This document shows, one piece after another, positions 7,341 to 16,156 of a DNA stretch of 64,000 nucleotides (position 1 is its first letter; the number at the start of each line of letters is the position of its first letter). The translations under genes were made by a program, and so were the position numbers. Source of the DNA: a bacterium (GTDB lineage: Bacteria; Bacillota; Bacilli; Lactobacillales; Streptococcaceae); contig CAJNCJ010000002.1 in the NCBI GenBank assembly GCA_905221235.1, positions 1 to 64,000 on the forward strand, given 5' to 3'. Under the pieces are notes generated by a model that saw nothing but the letters and a program-made list of their open reading frames with translations, searched no databases and had not been told where the DNA came from.

Positions 7341-8624
7341 TTACCAGTAGTACCTTTTCTCACTTAGATATTGTTCTTTTTGTTCTCTAGAATTTTCATG
7401 ATTTCTGATTCCTAACAATTCGTCTGTTGAAGAAACTATTGGGTCTATCCAGTCAGCTTTGGATCTAATCCAATCAATTTCGTATTTACTAAGCTTCCCT
7501 ACTATCTCCAGTTTATCAGCCATCAGTCTTAAATCATTTGCTGTTTGAAAATCTTCTAGCATATTCAGAAGAGACATTGTCCGCTTCTTCTCTTCTTCGA
7601 TTCTATTTTGTAATTTTCTTTTTCGCTCCTGCTCCTCTTCGTATTGTCTTGCTCTCTCTTCACGTTCAAGTCGTAAGTTCTTAACTTTATAATACTCTTG
7701 GTAAATTAAAACGATTATTTCTGGTATTGATTGTTCAAGTGTGAATTCTTTAGTATCTTTAATGTATTTACCATCTATTATCTTAAATCGAAATTTTCCA
7801 TTTGGAATATAGTCATACTTCTTTATTCTTGGTTTAAAAGCATATCTATTAAACTTAACGCTATCATTGTACTTCGCTAATTCTTTAGCTTCTTCTTTTG
7901 TTAATTCATGACTTACTTTGTCTGTTGATTCTATAACTTCAAAACGAACAATATCCTTTTCAATTTGAATATCCCAATTTGAAGTTACATTATCATCGAT
8001 TTTTTCAATAACAGTAACTAGTGTATCTAAAAAGCGATATAAACGGGGAAGAGAATTTAGTGAAATACTTTTTACAAATTTAGGTTCTTTTAAATCATTA
8101 TATCTGTGCCTAGAATCAAAGTAAGGATAAGAAGCTGCTTTTTCCCTCTTATTCCACTCTGTAATTTTATCTCTTAGATTAGCTACAGATTTATGTAATC
8201 TCTTATTTGGAGTCTGGTTTAGGTTTGAAACTGCTTCAATAATACGATCTATTTTATCGTCGTCTATAAATGATAATGAACTTCTTATACTAGTTGTATC
8301 AATTTTAACAGTTTCTTCGTTTTTATCTTCCGTACTATCTTCTTTATGTTTAACAGCTTTAACTTTACTGTTCTTTAAACTTTTTCTATCAATATGAACC
8401 TCATTTATGTCATTTTGTGGTAATGGAACGATAAGTTCACTTAAGTCTTGTCCAGTATTCTTACGATACCAATAACTACCCTTTGGAATTGGGATTTCAA
8501 ATTCTTTACATTTCTTGAGTAAGTCAGAATAACTTAAATCATATTTCAATGAAACTTGTTTCGCACTTATCTCCCAGATTTCTTCATAGAGTTCTTCTCT
8601 AGAAAAGGTCTTTATCATCTTCAT
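7341..8624 (-). CDS. Island-associated protein with N-terminal HTH-like domain, 427 aa
   Basis: No named function is recognised. The first 60 residues (REELYEEIW, then SLKYDLSYSDLLKKCKEFEI, then PIPKGSYWYRKNTG) match a pattern I recall from uncharacterised proteins of mobile islands, which looks like a helix-turn-helix ending in a GYW-type loop. A basic, low-complexity linker follows. Near residues 310-345 there is a long, highly charged coiled coil (LRLEREERARQYEEEQE). The start at 8624 is supported by AAAGG eight bases upstream; a GTG three codons earlier is less likely. Base composition is AT-rich, as in its neighbours. DNA binding is an inference. Confidence 0.65.
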   Translation of the reverse strand: MKMIKTFSREELYEEIWEISAKQVSLKYDLSYSDLLKKCKEFEIPIPKGSYWYRKNTGQDLSELIVPLPQNDINEVHIDRKSLKNSKVKAVKHKEDSTEDKNEETVKIDTTSIRSSLSFIDDDKIDRIIEAVSNLNQTPNKRLHKSVANLRDKITEWNKREKAASYPYFDSRHRYNDLKEPKFVKSISLNSLPRLYRFLDTLVTVIEKIDDNVTSNWDIQIEKDIVRFEVIESTDKVSHELTKEEAKELAKYNDSVKFNRYAFKPRIKKYDYIPNGKFRFKIIDGKYIKDTKEFTLEQSIPEIIVLIYQEYYKVKNLRLEREERARQYEEEQERKRKLQNRIEEEKKRTMSLLNMLEDFQTANDLRLMADKLEIVGKLSKYEIDWIRSKADWIDPIVSSTDELLGIRNHENSREQKEQYLSEKRYYW

Positions 8625-8699
8625 TTGAAACACCTTTACCCTTATATTTTACATCACCGTTTTTATATTTACCAAGCGAAAACGCAAATTCAAAAACCT

Positions 8700-9044
8700 C
8701 TAATTCTTCACTTCTGCATTTTCGCTTAATATAAAAAGTAAATCTTGTTTTAATCCGTTAAATTCCTCTATAATTTTATCTAAACTAGTTTCAATATTTT
8801 CAACACAGATCTCTGATAGCTTACCGTGATTGTATGAAATCATTCTTTCGGCGATAATATGATATGACCAACTCTCAGTGAAACGTCTATCTCTTTCTTC
8901 GTTATGAATAGCAAAACCAATTGGGAGAAGATTATTTCTAAGACCTATAGCAACTGCTTGTGAACTTATACCTAAATAATCACCTGCAATTTTTAATGTG
9001 ATTTTATTTAATTTTCTGATATCTTCGTCGGTATATGTCGGCAT
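8700..9044 (-). CDS. HTH-type protein of mobile-element origin, 114 aa
   Basis: The sequence LKIAGDYLGISSQAVAIGLRNNLLPIG looks like a DNA-binding helix-turn-helix of the kind found in small phage- and ICE-borne proteins of streptococci. WSYHIIAERMISYNHG is a further conserved-looking block. A good ribosome binding site (AAGGAG) precedes the ATG. It stands between the 47-residue gene upstream and the 427-residue gene downstream, apparently one operon. A regulatory role is likely but unproven. Confidence 0.65.
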   Translation of the reverse strand: MPTYTDEDIRKLNKITLKIAGDYLGISSQAVAIGLRNNLLPIGFAIHNEERDRRFTESWSYHIIAERMISYNHGKLSEICVENIETSLDKIIEEFNGLKQDLLFILSENAEVKN

Positions 9045-9059
9045 GTTAGTACTCCTTTT

Positions 9060-9203
9060 TTATAATTCAAAATGCAATAGTTTTAGACCTGTAATAAAAT
9101 CTGAATAACAATTCTCCCATGAAAGATATCTATTATTTTCATCAATATTTAAATTGTTATCAAATTCAGTTGATGATTTAATAATCATATCAAATGTTTC
9201 CAT
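9060..9203 (-). CDS. Small hypothetical protein, 47 aa
   Basis: A short acidic open frame begins METFDMIIKSSTEFDNNL and ends with FITGLKLLHFEL. AGGAAA-type sequence precedes the ATG, and the stop lies 15 bases before the start of the HTH gene, so the two are probably co-transcribed. Its size and placement suggest a partner protein of the HTH gene. I recognise no family. Confidence 0.5.
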   Translation of the reverse strand: METFDMIIKSSTEFDNNLNIDENNRYLSWENCYSDFITGLKLLHFEL

Positions 9204-9282
9204 ATTTCCTATTTTCCTAATCAACTTTCAAACATATAGCGTTTTTATTATCTTCTTATTCTATTATATCATTATTCAAAGT

Positions 9283-9314
9283 AAAAAACTGTAACCTACT
9301 AGTTACAGTTTTTT
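9283..9314. terminator. Bidirectional terminator
   Basis: A near-perfect stem AAAAAACTGTAAC/GTTACAGTTTTTT with a short loop separates the 9.6-11.7 kb unit from the 7.3-9.2 kb unit. It has T-runs on both strands. Confidence 0.75.
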
Positions 9315-9335
9315 ACAGATTTACTTTTGGTCCTT

Positions 9336-9560
9336 CTAAAAATTTATAAGTTCACTTTCAGGAATGTTAAAAACATCATATTTTTCAAAATAGGGTTTTA
9401 CCATTTCTTTCCATCTAGCTTTATGAAAATTGATTGAGTTTAAAGGAGATAGGCCATAATTTCCCAATGCATAACCATCATTTACTTCAACAACAAGTGT
9501 TCTGCCCTCAAATGAATTTAAAACTTCACTAATATTATATCTATAACAGAAAATCTTTTC
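9336..9560 (-). pseudogene. Gene fragment of unknown function
   Basis: The minus strand encodes about 70 residues (for example FCYRYNISEVLNSFEGRTLV, then GNYGLSPLNSINFHKA, then ESELINF) ending at 9336. The frame is closed upstream by a stop and has no plausible start codon or ribosome binding site. It is read one frame off the end of the gene at 9565-9804. It may be the tail of a truncated gene or a frameshifted extension of its neighbour. Confidence 0.35.
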
Positions 9561-9564
9561 CTTA

Positions 9565-9804
9565 TTACTCTTTGTTCAAAGATTCCAGTATTTCTCTATA
9601 ACCTTCGTAGAAACGATCTCTTGTAACTACCTCACCAGGATATTTCTTTTCAAGAAGTAGGAATATATCATTTGGATTAATTCCTTCATCTAAAAAATCT
9701 TGATACAGTGGGCTACATAACCTCATTTCACCTTTACTTGAAAATTTTAAAAATGTTCCATATATTGGAATCATTGATAATAAATTGTATAGACTTTTTT
9801 TCAT
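9565..9804 (-). CDS. Hypothetical protein, 79 aa
   Basis: The product begins MKKSLYNLLSMIPIYGTFL, a short hydrophobic N-terminus that could be a membrane anchor, followed by an acidic helical part (YREILESLNKE). I prefer the ATG at 9804, which has AAAGGA six bases upstream. A longer frame from 9840 would overlap the previous gene and lacks such a site. It follows the 453-residue gene by about 30 bases and is probably the third gene of that operon. No family is recognised. Confidence 0.5.
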   Translation of the reverse strand: MKKSLYNLLSMIPIYGTFLKFSSKGEMRLCSPLYQDFLDEGINPNDIFLLLEKKYPGEVVTRDRFYEGYREILESLNKE

Positions 9805-9832
9805 TGTTTTCCTTTTATCTAAGTTTATTAAT

Positions 9833-11194
9833 TTAATCAAATATAACTACCCTATCAGTACTGAAGTTATTAAAGGTGAGATTTACTTTTTCATAAACTT
9901 CCTGAGTTTCCTTATAAATCTTATCTGAAACATATGAAGCTCTCGATTCGGATTTCTCAATAAGCACCCACTTTAACTGAGAGTATGAATATTTTGCAAA
10001 AGTAATCCATTGTGCGTAATTTATTGTCATAGGATTTTTTGTAAAGTAGATTTTCCCTGCATTAGCAGATGCAGCTATAGAATGTCCAATAAATAGCATC
10101 GTATGTAATTTGGGGTGTTTCTCTCTATCCAACGAAAAAGGAATAGAATTTTTTATTGAATGTCCTTCGTTGATTTTCTTAAGGGCGTATCCAATTCTGA
10201 CTATAACTTCAATAATCATTGTAGAAATAGCCATACTGCTAAAATGAATGAAATCATAACCTTCGTAATACATTCCTTGTACTATTTCTGCTATTGTTTG
10301 ATCCTCATCGCCAATTTTTCCAAACTGAAGTAAATTAAATAATCCCATCAATGGTGCAGGTAATCCCATTGATGTCGTAATATCAGATTTAAAATGGATT
10401 ATCTGCTTTGCTATTGCTGCAAAAATATCACTTTCTTTTCTATCTGTATAATTCTCCATAAATTGAGATACTATTTTCCCAGTTTTATCAATAGTAGTCA
10501 TCTTACCATTTAGAATATCACATACACCAATTACTAAACCAAGAAGTGGATCATGTCCAAGAGATAACAATCTATGATAGTATGCAGACAGTCCATTAAC
10601 ATTTACTTTGGTATGACGATTATCTTGAGCATCAAAAGGGACTTTACTGACCTTTGAATTTGCCAACTTTTCCATTTCTTCTTCAGGGAATCGTTGATTA
10701 AACCAGTCTCTTACATAATTAGATAAAGGGCCACCTTTTAAACCATTTGGAGTTTTCTCGGGTATTCCAATTAAAAGAATATCAACAATCGCTGCTAATA
10801 TACCAGCTCCTGCACAAATCGATATATCAATTTTATCAAGTTTATGAATGTTGTTAAAATCATCCTGCAATGATTGAATAACTGTATGATTAAGTTCCAA
10901 TTCTTCATTTGTGAAGAGTGCATCTAGTTCATTCATTGAACCAACTTCGCACTCCGCTTTTATTACTAAGTCTTCCCATTTAGGTACAATGATAGTTTGT
11001 TTTTTAGTTTCGGTATCTATTATTGGTAGATCAGTCAGAGTATAGCCTAGCTCTCTCAATAATTTTTCGCTTTCCTCTATACGTTCTTCTGCAATAGACA
11101 TATCGGGTCTGTTTATTAAATTTAACTCTTTGGTTTGATGAGTTAAAATATTATTGAATTTTTGTTCTTCATCAGAATAAATGAATTTACTCAT
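9833..11194 (-). CDS. Unrecognised 453-aa protein, partner of the glycine-rich protein
   Basis: I cannot assign a function. The N-terminal 100 residues are polar and helical. From residue 125 onward, hydrophobic helices alternate with polar loops carrying His/Asp-rich turns: GHDPLLGL near 213, FKSDITTSMGLPAPL near 268 and GHSIAASANAG near 370. These look like diverged versions of one turn, perhaps lining a pocket in an integral or membrane-associated helical bundle. It starts three bases after the stop of the 174-residue glycine-rich gene, a spacing that implies a stoichiometric pair. A defence, toxin or transport role would all fit; the sequence does not choose among them. Confidence 0.6.
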   Translation of the reverse strand: MSKFIYSDEEQKFNNILTHQTKELNLINRPDMSIAEERIEESEKLLRELGYTLTDLPIIDTETKKQTIIVPKWEDLVIKAECEVGSMNELDALFTNEELELNHTVIQSLQDDFNNIHKLDKIDISICAGAGILAAIVDILLIGIPEKTPNGLKGGPLSNYVRDWFNQRFPEEEMEKLANSKVSKVPFDAQDNRHTKVNVNGLSAYYHRLLSLGHDPLLGLVIGVCDILNGKMTTIDKTGKIVSQFMENYTDRKESDIFAAIAKQIIHFKSDITTSMGLPAPLMGLFNLLQFGKIGDEDQTIAEIVQGMYYEGYDFIHFSSMAISTMIIEVIVRIGYALKKINEGHSIKNSIPFSLDREKHPKLHTMLFIGHSIAASANAGKIYFTKNPMTINYAQWITFAKYSYSQLKWVLIEKSESRASYVSDKIYKETQEVYEKVNLTFNNFSTDRVVIFD

Positions 11195-11196
11195 TG

Positions 11197-11721
11197 TTAG
11201 TCCCCTAAATCGCTTTTCAAATCTTTAATTGCTTGAGTTAGGAGGATATTTAAACTCTGTAAATAATCTAGGCGTTCCTTATCAGCATCTGCCTCAGTTT
11301 TCAGAGCTTGTATAATAGCTTCATGTTTTTGCAATGCTTCTTTATATAACCGTTCTTTTTCCTGTTTAAGTTGTTTATTTTTTAGATTAGAAGCTAATAA
11401 TATACCGCCACCAGCTAATACAACGACTGGAGCAGCCATTACAAACACTCCAGCTACCATACCACCTCCAACGACACCGCCAATAGCTGCAAGACCTGAA
11501 GTAATGCCGGCCGCTGATAACCCTACAGTACCTAAACCATAAAGAGCTGCGAATGAACCTATCCCACCAATACCTGCCCCCAATGCACCAGCTAACACTT
11601 CTGGAATTGGACTCTCTCTTATTGTACGTGTTTTATCATTAAGAGCTGCCGCTGCTTCATTAATTATGTTTACAACTTGTTGTAGTGATTCTACATTTTG
11701 AAATACTGCTTCTTTACTCAT
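11197..11721 (-). CDS. Glycine-zipper membrane protein with coiled-coil tail, 174 aa
   Basis: The protein has three parts: an amphipathic N-terminal helix (residues 1-35), a strongly hydrophobic Gly/Ala/Val-rich region (about 42-110, with blocks such as AGALGAGIGGIGS and VVGGGMVAGVFV), and a charged coiled coil (112-172, KQLKQEKERLYKEALQKHE). Gly-zipper segments of this kind pack closely in membranes and occur in pore-forming or channel-like proteins. There is no cleavable signal peptide. It is the first gene of a tight operon with the 453-residue gene and has its own promoter. No family name is recognised. Confidence 0.6.
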   Translation of the reverse strand: MSKEAVFQNVESLQQVVNIINEAAAALNDKTRTIRESPIPEVLAGALGAGIGGIGSFAALYGLGTVGLSAAGITSGLAAIGGVVGGGMVAGVFVMAAPVVVLAGGGILLASNLKNKQLKQEKERLYKEALQKHEAIIQALKTEADADKERLDYLQSLNILLTQAIKDLKSDLGD

Positions 11722-11749
11722 AAAAAATCCTCAATCTTTTATTATTTTA

Positions 11750-11755
11750 ATTATA
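11750..11755 (-). promoter_or_regulatory. -10 box of the glycine-rich/453-aa operon
   Basis: An extended -10 TGGTATAAT (TATAAT at 11750-11755) lies about 30 bases before the 11721 start. A weak TTGCAG is at about the -35 distance, close to the end of the neighbouring insertion sequence. Confidence 0.5.
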
Positions 11756-11782
11756 CCATATATAAATTGAAAAACTGCAACA

Positions 11783-12951
11783 TAAAAGTTAGACAGAAAA
11801 TATCTAACTTTTGGGGTGTTTTATTATGAAATTGAGTTATGAGTATATAGTTCAAATCTATGAACTTAGAAAGCTAGGTCAAAGATTCAAGCAGCTTTCA
11901 AAAAGATTTGATTTAGATGTTTCTGGGTTAAGATACATGATGAAATTAATTGACCGTTATGGGATAAAAATCGTCAAGAAAGGTAAGAATTGTTACTATT
12001 CTCCAGAACTAAAAAAAGAAATGATTGATAAGGTCTTACTTGAAGGAGGAAAAAGAAAAACGGAAATTGTTCAAGGATTTGTAACAGAGTTTTCTTTAGA
12101 TATTCTTCTAAAGATTATTAAGCTTGCCCGTTCGACCTATTATTACCACTTAAAACATCTAGGGCAAACGGATAAGAATCAGGAACTTGAAGCTGTAATT
12201 CAGGCCATTTATTGTGAGCATAAGGACAAATATGGCTATCGTCGGATCCACTTAGAACTAAGGAATCGTGGCTTTGTGATGAATCATAAGAAGGTCCAAC
12301 GTATGATGAAAATCCTTGGTTTAAGTGCTCGAATTCGTCGGAAACGAAAGTATTCTTCTTACCAAGGAGAGATTGGCAAGAAAGCGGACAATCTTATTCA
12401 ACGTCAATTTGAAGCAACCAAACCAATGGAAAAGTGCTATACGGATGTAACAGAGTTTGCCATTCCAAATAGCACGCAGAAATTGTATTTATCGCCTGTT
12501 TTAGATGGCTTTAACAGCAAAATTATTGCTTTTAATCTTTCTTGTTCTCCTAATTTAGAACAAGTAAAAACGATGTTGGAACAGGCCTTAACAGAGAAAC
12601 ACTACGAGAATACGATTCTCCATAGTGACCAAGGTTGGCAATACCAACACGATTCTTATCATCGGTTCCTAGAGAGTAAGGGAATTCAAGCATCTATGTC
12701 ACGTAAGGGAAATAGTCCAGATAACGGCATGATGGAATCCTTCTTTGGTATTCTTAAGTCTGAGATGTTTTATGGATATGAGAAGAATTTTAGGTCTTTA
12801 GAAGACAAGACCTTGAAGAAGCTATTGTAGACTATATTGATTACTACAACAATAAACGAATTAAGGTAAAACTAAAAGGACTTAGCCCTGTACAATACAG
12901 AACTGAATCCTTTCAATTATTATTTTTTCTAACTTTTTGGGGTCAGTACAT
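11783..12951 (+). mobile_element. Defective IS3-family insertion sequence
   Basis: This is a shortened IS3/IS150-group element. Its left end has AAAAGTTAGA/TCTAACTTTT followed by TGGGGTG, and its right end has CTAACTTTTTGGGG then TCAGTACA, related in inverted form. The element is about 300 bases shorter than the usual 1.4-1.5 kb because part of orfA and the orfA/orfB junction are missing. It lies between the glycine-rich/453-residue operon and the Panacea toxin gene, oriented against both. Exact ends and target duplication cannot be fixed by eye. Confidence 0.7.
11826..12950 (+). pseudogene. IS3-family transposase, orfA-orfB deletion fusion with frameshift
   Basis: The frame opens with an OrfA-type helix-turn-helix (MKLSYEYIVQIYELRK) and after EMIDKVLLEG jumps directly into OrfB (VTEFSLDILLKIIKLARSTY), so the leucine-zipper half of OrfA is lost. 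The rve integrase core follows with its D, D and E motifs (CYTDVTEF, LHSDQGWQY, NGMMESFFGILKSEM). At about 12805 a duplicated AAGAC pentamer shifts the frame, giving a premature stop at 12830. Removing one copy restores the conserved end (LEEAIVDYIDYYNNKRIK, then LSPVQYRTES). Both lesions should inactivate it. Confidence 0.8.
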
Positions 12952-12961
12952 AGACGAATGG

Positions 12962-13765
12962 TTATGATTTACTCCAAGGTAAAAACTGAGAAATAAAGTC
13001 TCGAATCTGGTTTGCATTGAGTGTCCATGAAATCACAATAATTATAGCAATAGCTAAACATGCAATATTCAACGCCTTAATATTAAAGAGCTTTGCATCC
13101 TTCTCGTTAATTGTAAAAATAAATTTTACCAAAATATATATTACATTAATAAGAACAAATGCCAAGAAATCAACTACCAGCAGTAGTCTAAATACGCTTA
13201 CCACAGAAATATTCTGCAGAACGGATGTTGAAAATGTTATTCCTCCAACAAATGCCAATACAATTGCGGCGAATATCCCAAGTATGGAGATATATTCTTT
13301 TTCAACACCTTTTATTTGCTTTTGTAGGTTCTCTTTTGCCTCTTCAATACTATTAGCAAAAATATTATTAACGTTTTCAATCTGATGTAATGCCAGCTGA
13401 AAATGGTCGTAAATCTTTACAATCATCTTCTTACAGTCATCATTTACATCATTTTTATCATCAAGTGAATAAAGCAACAACTTTTCTAAATTTGTAGCAA
13501 AAATCCCTCGTTCTGACATTTCCAACGCATAGGCATAATTACTTATCTCCGAATAAAGAATTCTGTCTAACTTATTACTTAATGAAATATATGATTCTAT
13601 ATTTCTGACTGTTTTCTTTGGGTCATACTTCTGAGTCTCTAGAGTCAACGCTCGGCATATACCGTTAATTTGTCTTTTGGTGTTTGTAAATTTTTTTGAC
13701 TGCTCCAGCGTCATTGTTGTATTATCTGTCGTTCGGAACAATAGATCCAAATTATCATCATTCAT
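12962..13765 (-). CDS. Panacea-associated membrane toxin (PanT-like)
   Basis: This 267-residue protein has a long soluble helical N-terminal part (1-155) and three predicted membrane helices near 158-182, 188-218 and 231-250. It ends in a short polar tail (SQFLPWSKS). Its ATG overlaps the end of the Panacea antitoxin gene by eight bases, so the pair is translationally coupled. Panacea-domain antitoxins are known to be paired with many unrelated toxins, some of which act on membranes. The identity as toxin rests on this arrangement and on the membrane region; I recognise no enzyme motif. Bacteriostasis or a phage-triggered response is inferred. Confidence 0.6.
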   Translation of the reverse strand: MNDDNLDLLFRTTDNTTMTLEQSKKFTNTKRQINGICRALTLETQKYDPKKTVRNIESYISLSNKLDRILYSEISNYAYALEMSERGIFATNLEKLLLYSLDDKNDVNDDCKKMIVKIYDHFQLALHQIENVNNIFANSIEEAKENLQKQIKGVEKEYISILGIFAAIVLAFVGGITFSTSVLQNISVVSVFRLLLVVDFLAFVLINVIYILVKFIFTINEKDAKLFNIKALNIACLAIAIIIVISWTLNANQIRDFISQFLPWSKS

Positions 13766-14243
13766 AAAAATACTCCATTATTGACCCAATTGTTATCTCC
13801 TTATTCTGATATGGAGCGTATGCATTAATCCATGGCGACTGTCTGTGCGTCAATGACACAAGGTCTGTCGCTGAATAATCTGCAAATTTATCTACGACTT
13901 TATCAATAAGAGATTTATCATCATCTGAAATTGCTGTATCCTCAAATTCAACTCTTTTAGAATTCCAAACATTATCTTCATCAAACATAATAAAAGATTC
14001 TATCGTAGGAATATCTCCACTTCCATACTGTTTATATTCATGGTATGCTTCTGGCACAACTGGTCCAAAATCCCATGCTTCAATTTTCTCATCAAAACAA
14101 GGAGTGTGGTCTTTCTTTTTTGTCAGAAAATAAGCCTGAATAAAATAAAGTACCTTCTGAAGTTTTAAATTTGAGATGCCGTAGTCGTGCTCATTGCTAT
14201 AATTAATAACATGGCGACATACATCTAAAACTTTATAGCTCAT
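13758..14243 (-). CDS. Panacea (DUF4065/SocA-like) antitoxin domain protein
   Basis: The 161-residue protein is a complete Panacea/DUF4065 domain. It shows SNLKLQKVLYFIQAYFL near the start and WDFGPVVPEAYHEYKQYG in the middle, the two hallmark blocks of GepA/SocA-like proteins. The family supplies antitoxins that neutralise very different toxins by direct binding. It starts at 14243 behind a strong GGAGG site and overlaps the downstream membrane toxin gene. The antitoxin-first order is usual for such pairs. It is the island gene unit closest to rlmD. Confidence 0.8.
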   Translation of the reverse strand: MSYKVLDVCRHVINYSNEHDYGISNLKLQKVLYFIQAYFLTKKKDHTPCFDEKIEAWDFGPVVPEAYHEYKQYGSGDIPTIESFIMFDEDNVWNSKRVEFEDTAISDDDKSLIDKVVDKFADYSATDLVSLTHRQSPWINAYAPYQNKEITIGSIMEYFYE

Positions 14244-14273
14244 TGTCTCAACCTCCTTCCTTTATAACTAATT

Positions 14274-14279
14274 ATTATA
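14274..14279 (-). promoter_or_regulatory. -10 box of the Panacea operon
   Basis: TATAAT on the minus strand at 14274-14279, about 30 bases before the start, preceded by an AT-rich tract without a strong -35. Confidence 0.4.
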
Positions 14280-14502
14280 TCACTATTTATATGTTTTGGG
14301 TGAACTTTTTAAAAATTTTATTGTCATCTATTCCACTACCAAGGCTGACACTTAGTATCGAGTGGCTTGAACTGCGGTCAGGCTTGCTATCCAAATCAAT
14401 GCCACAACTCCTGACATCTAATCCACAGCCTAAACCCTACCACTCATTTTTTAAGCCTCGACAAATTCACTTAGTAGATATATTTACATATAAGAAAACC
14501 GA

Positions 14503-14546
14503 GCTTTTCGTAAGGTTTCTCTGATGATGCCAACCTTACAAAAAGC
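14503..14546. terminator. Terminator-like hairpin
   Basis: A long stem of GCTTTT plus GTAAGGTT pairs with AACCTTAC plus AAAAGC around a loop of about 14 bases. The short A/T flanks make it a weak terminator at best, so it may instead be an element end. Confidence 0.35.
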
Positions 14547-14570
14547 CAGAAATACGCCACTTTTCAGACT

Positions 14571-14628
14571 TTATTTATCCTTCCTTGACATCAACGTAAC
14601 TGCTTCAATGTGATGTGTCTGCAGGACT
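14571..14628 (-). pseudogene. Second relic of an rlmD-type 3' end
   Basis: The minus strand encodes LQTHHIEAVTLMSRKDK and a stop at 14571-14573. This resembles the C-terminus of RlmD-type methyltransferases (compare [15 protein letters not shown] in the intact gene) but is clearly diverged from the local copy. It lies about 130 bases downstream of the intact rlmD and in the same orientation. It may have been brought in by an element that recombined at the rlmD end of another strain or species. Confidence 0.55.
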
Positions 14629-14644
14629 AAAAAGGTTTGGGGAG

Positions 14645-14696
14645 TTCAAAGCTCCAGTGGAGCTTTGAAGCCTCTCGTCTTAAAATGAAAAAGCGA
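14645..14696 (-). terminator. Hairpins downstream of rlmD
   Basis: A perfect 11-base stem TTCAAAGCTCC/GGAGCTTTGAA (14645-14669) and a second weaker stem using CTCTCG/CGAGAAG follow the rlmD stop. Neither has a clean U-run, so termination is plausible but not certain. Confidence 0.35.
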
Positions 14697-14701
14697 GAAG
14701 A

Positions 14702-16072
<1,371 letters not shown>

Positions 16073-16115
16073 CTATTGGCCGACAAAAAAGACGGCAACG
16101 TTACGGTTACCATCT

Positions 16116-16121
16116 ATTATA
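16116..16121 (-). promoter_or_regulatory. -10 box of rlmD
   Basis: TATAAT on the minus strand at 16116-16121, 55 bases before the start and just after the thioredoxin gene. No clear -35 is seen. Confidence 0.35.
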
Positions 16122-16156
16122 CCATGAAATTTGTAATCAGATTCTCTTTGTCTATG

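Larger units (their letters stand above)
14280..14701. other. Non-coding stretch between Panacea operon and rlmD
   Basis: No convincing gene is seen here on either strand. It holds a hairpin at 14503-14546 (GCTTTT, GTAAGGTT and AACCTTAC, AAAAGC), the rlmD-like 3' relic at 14571-14628, and a perfect palindrome at 14645-14669. The plus-strand open frame across 14243-14524 lacks a ribosome binding site and family features. Confidence 0.5.

Noticed and set aside
9060..9314. CRISPR-like array
   Set aside because: The short repeated AT-rich words here are not regularly spaced; no array with repeats and spacers was found anywhere in the window.
14243..14524. Plus-strand 93-codon open frame
   Set aside because: It has no ribosome binding site, opens antisense to the Panacea start region, shows no family features and overlaps a hairpin; it is probably chance.
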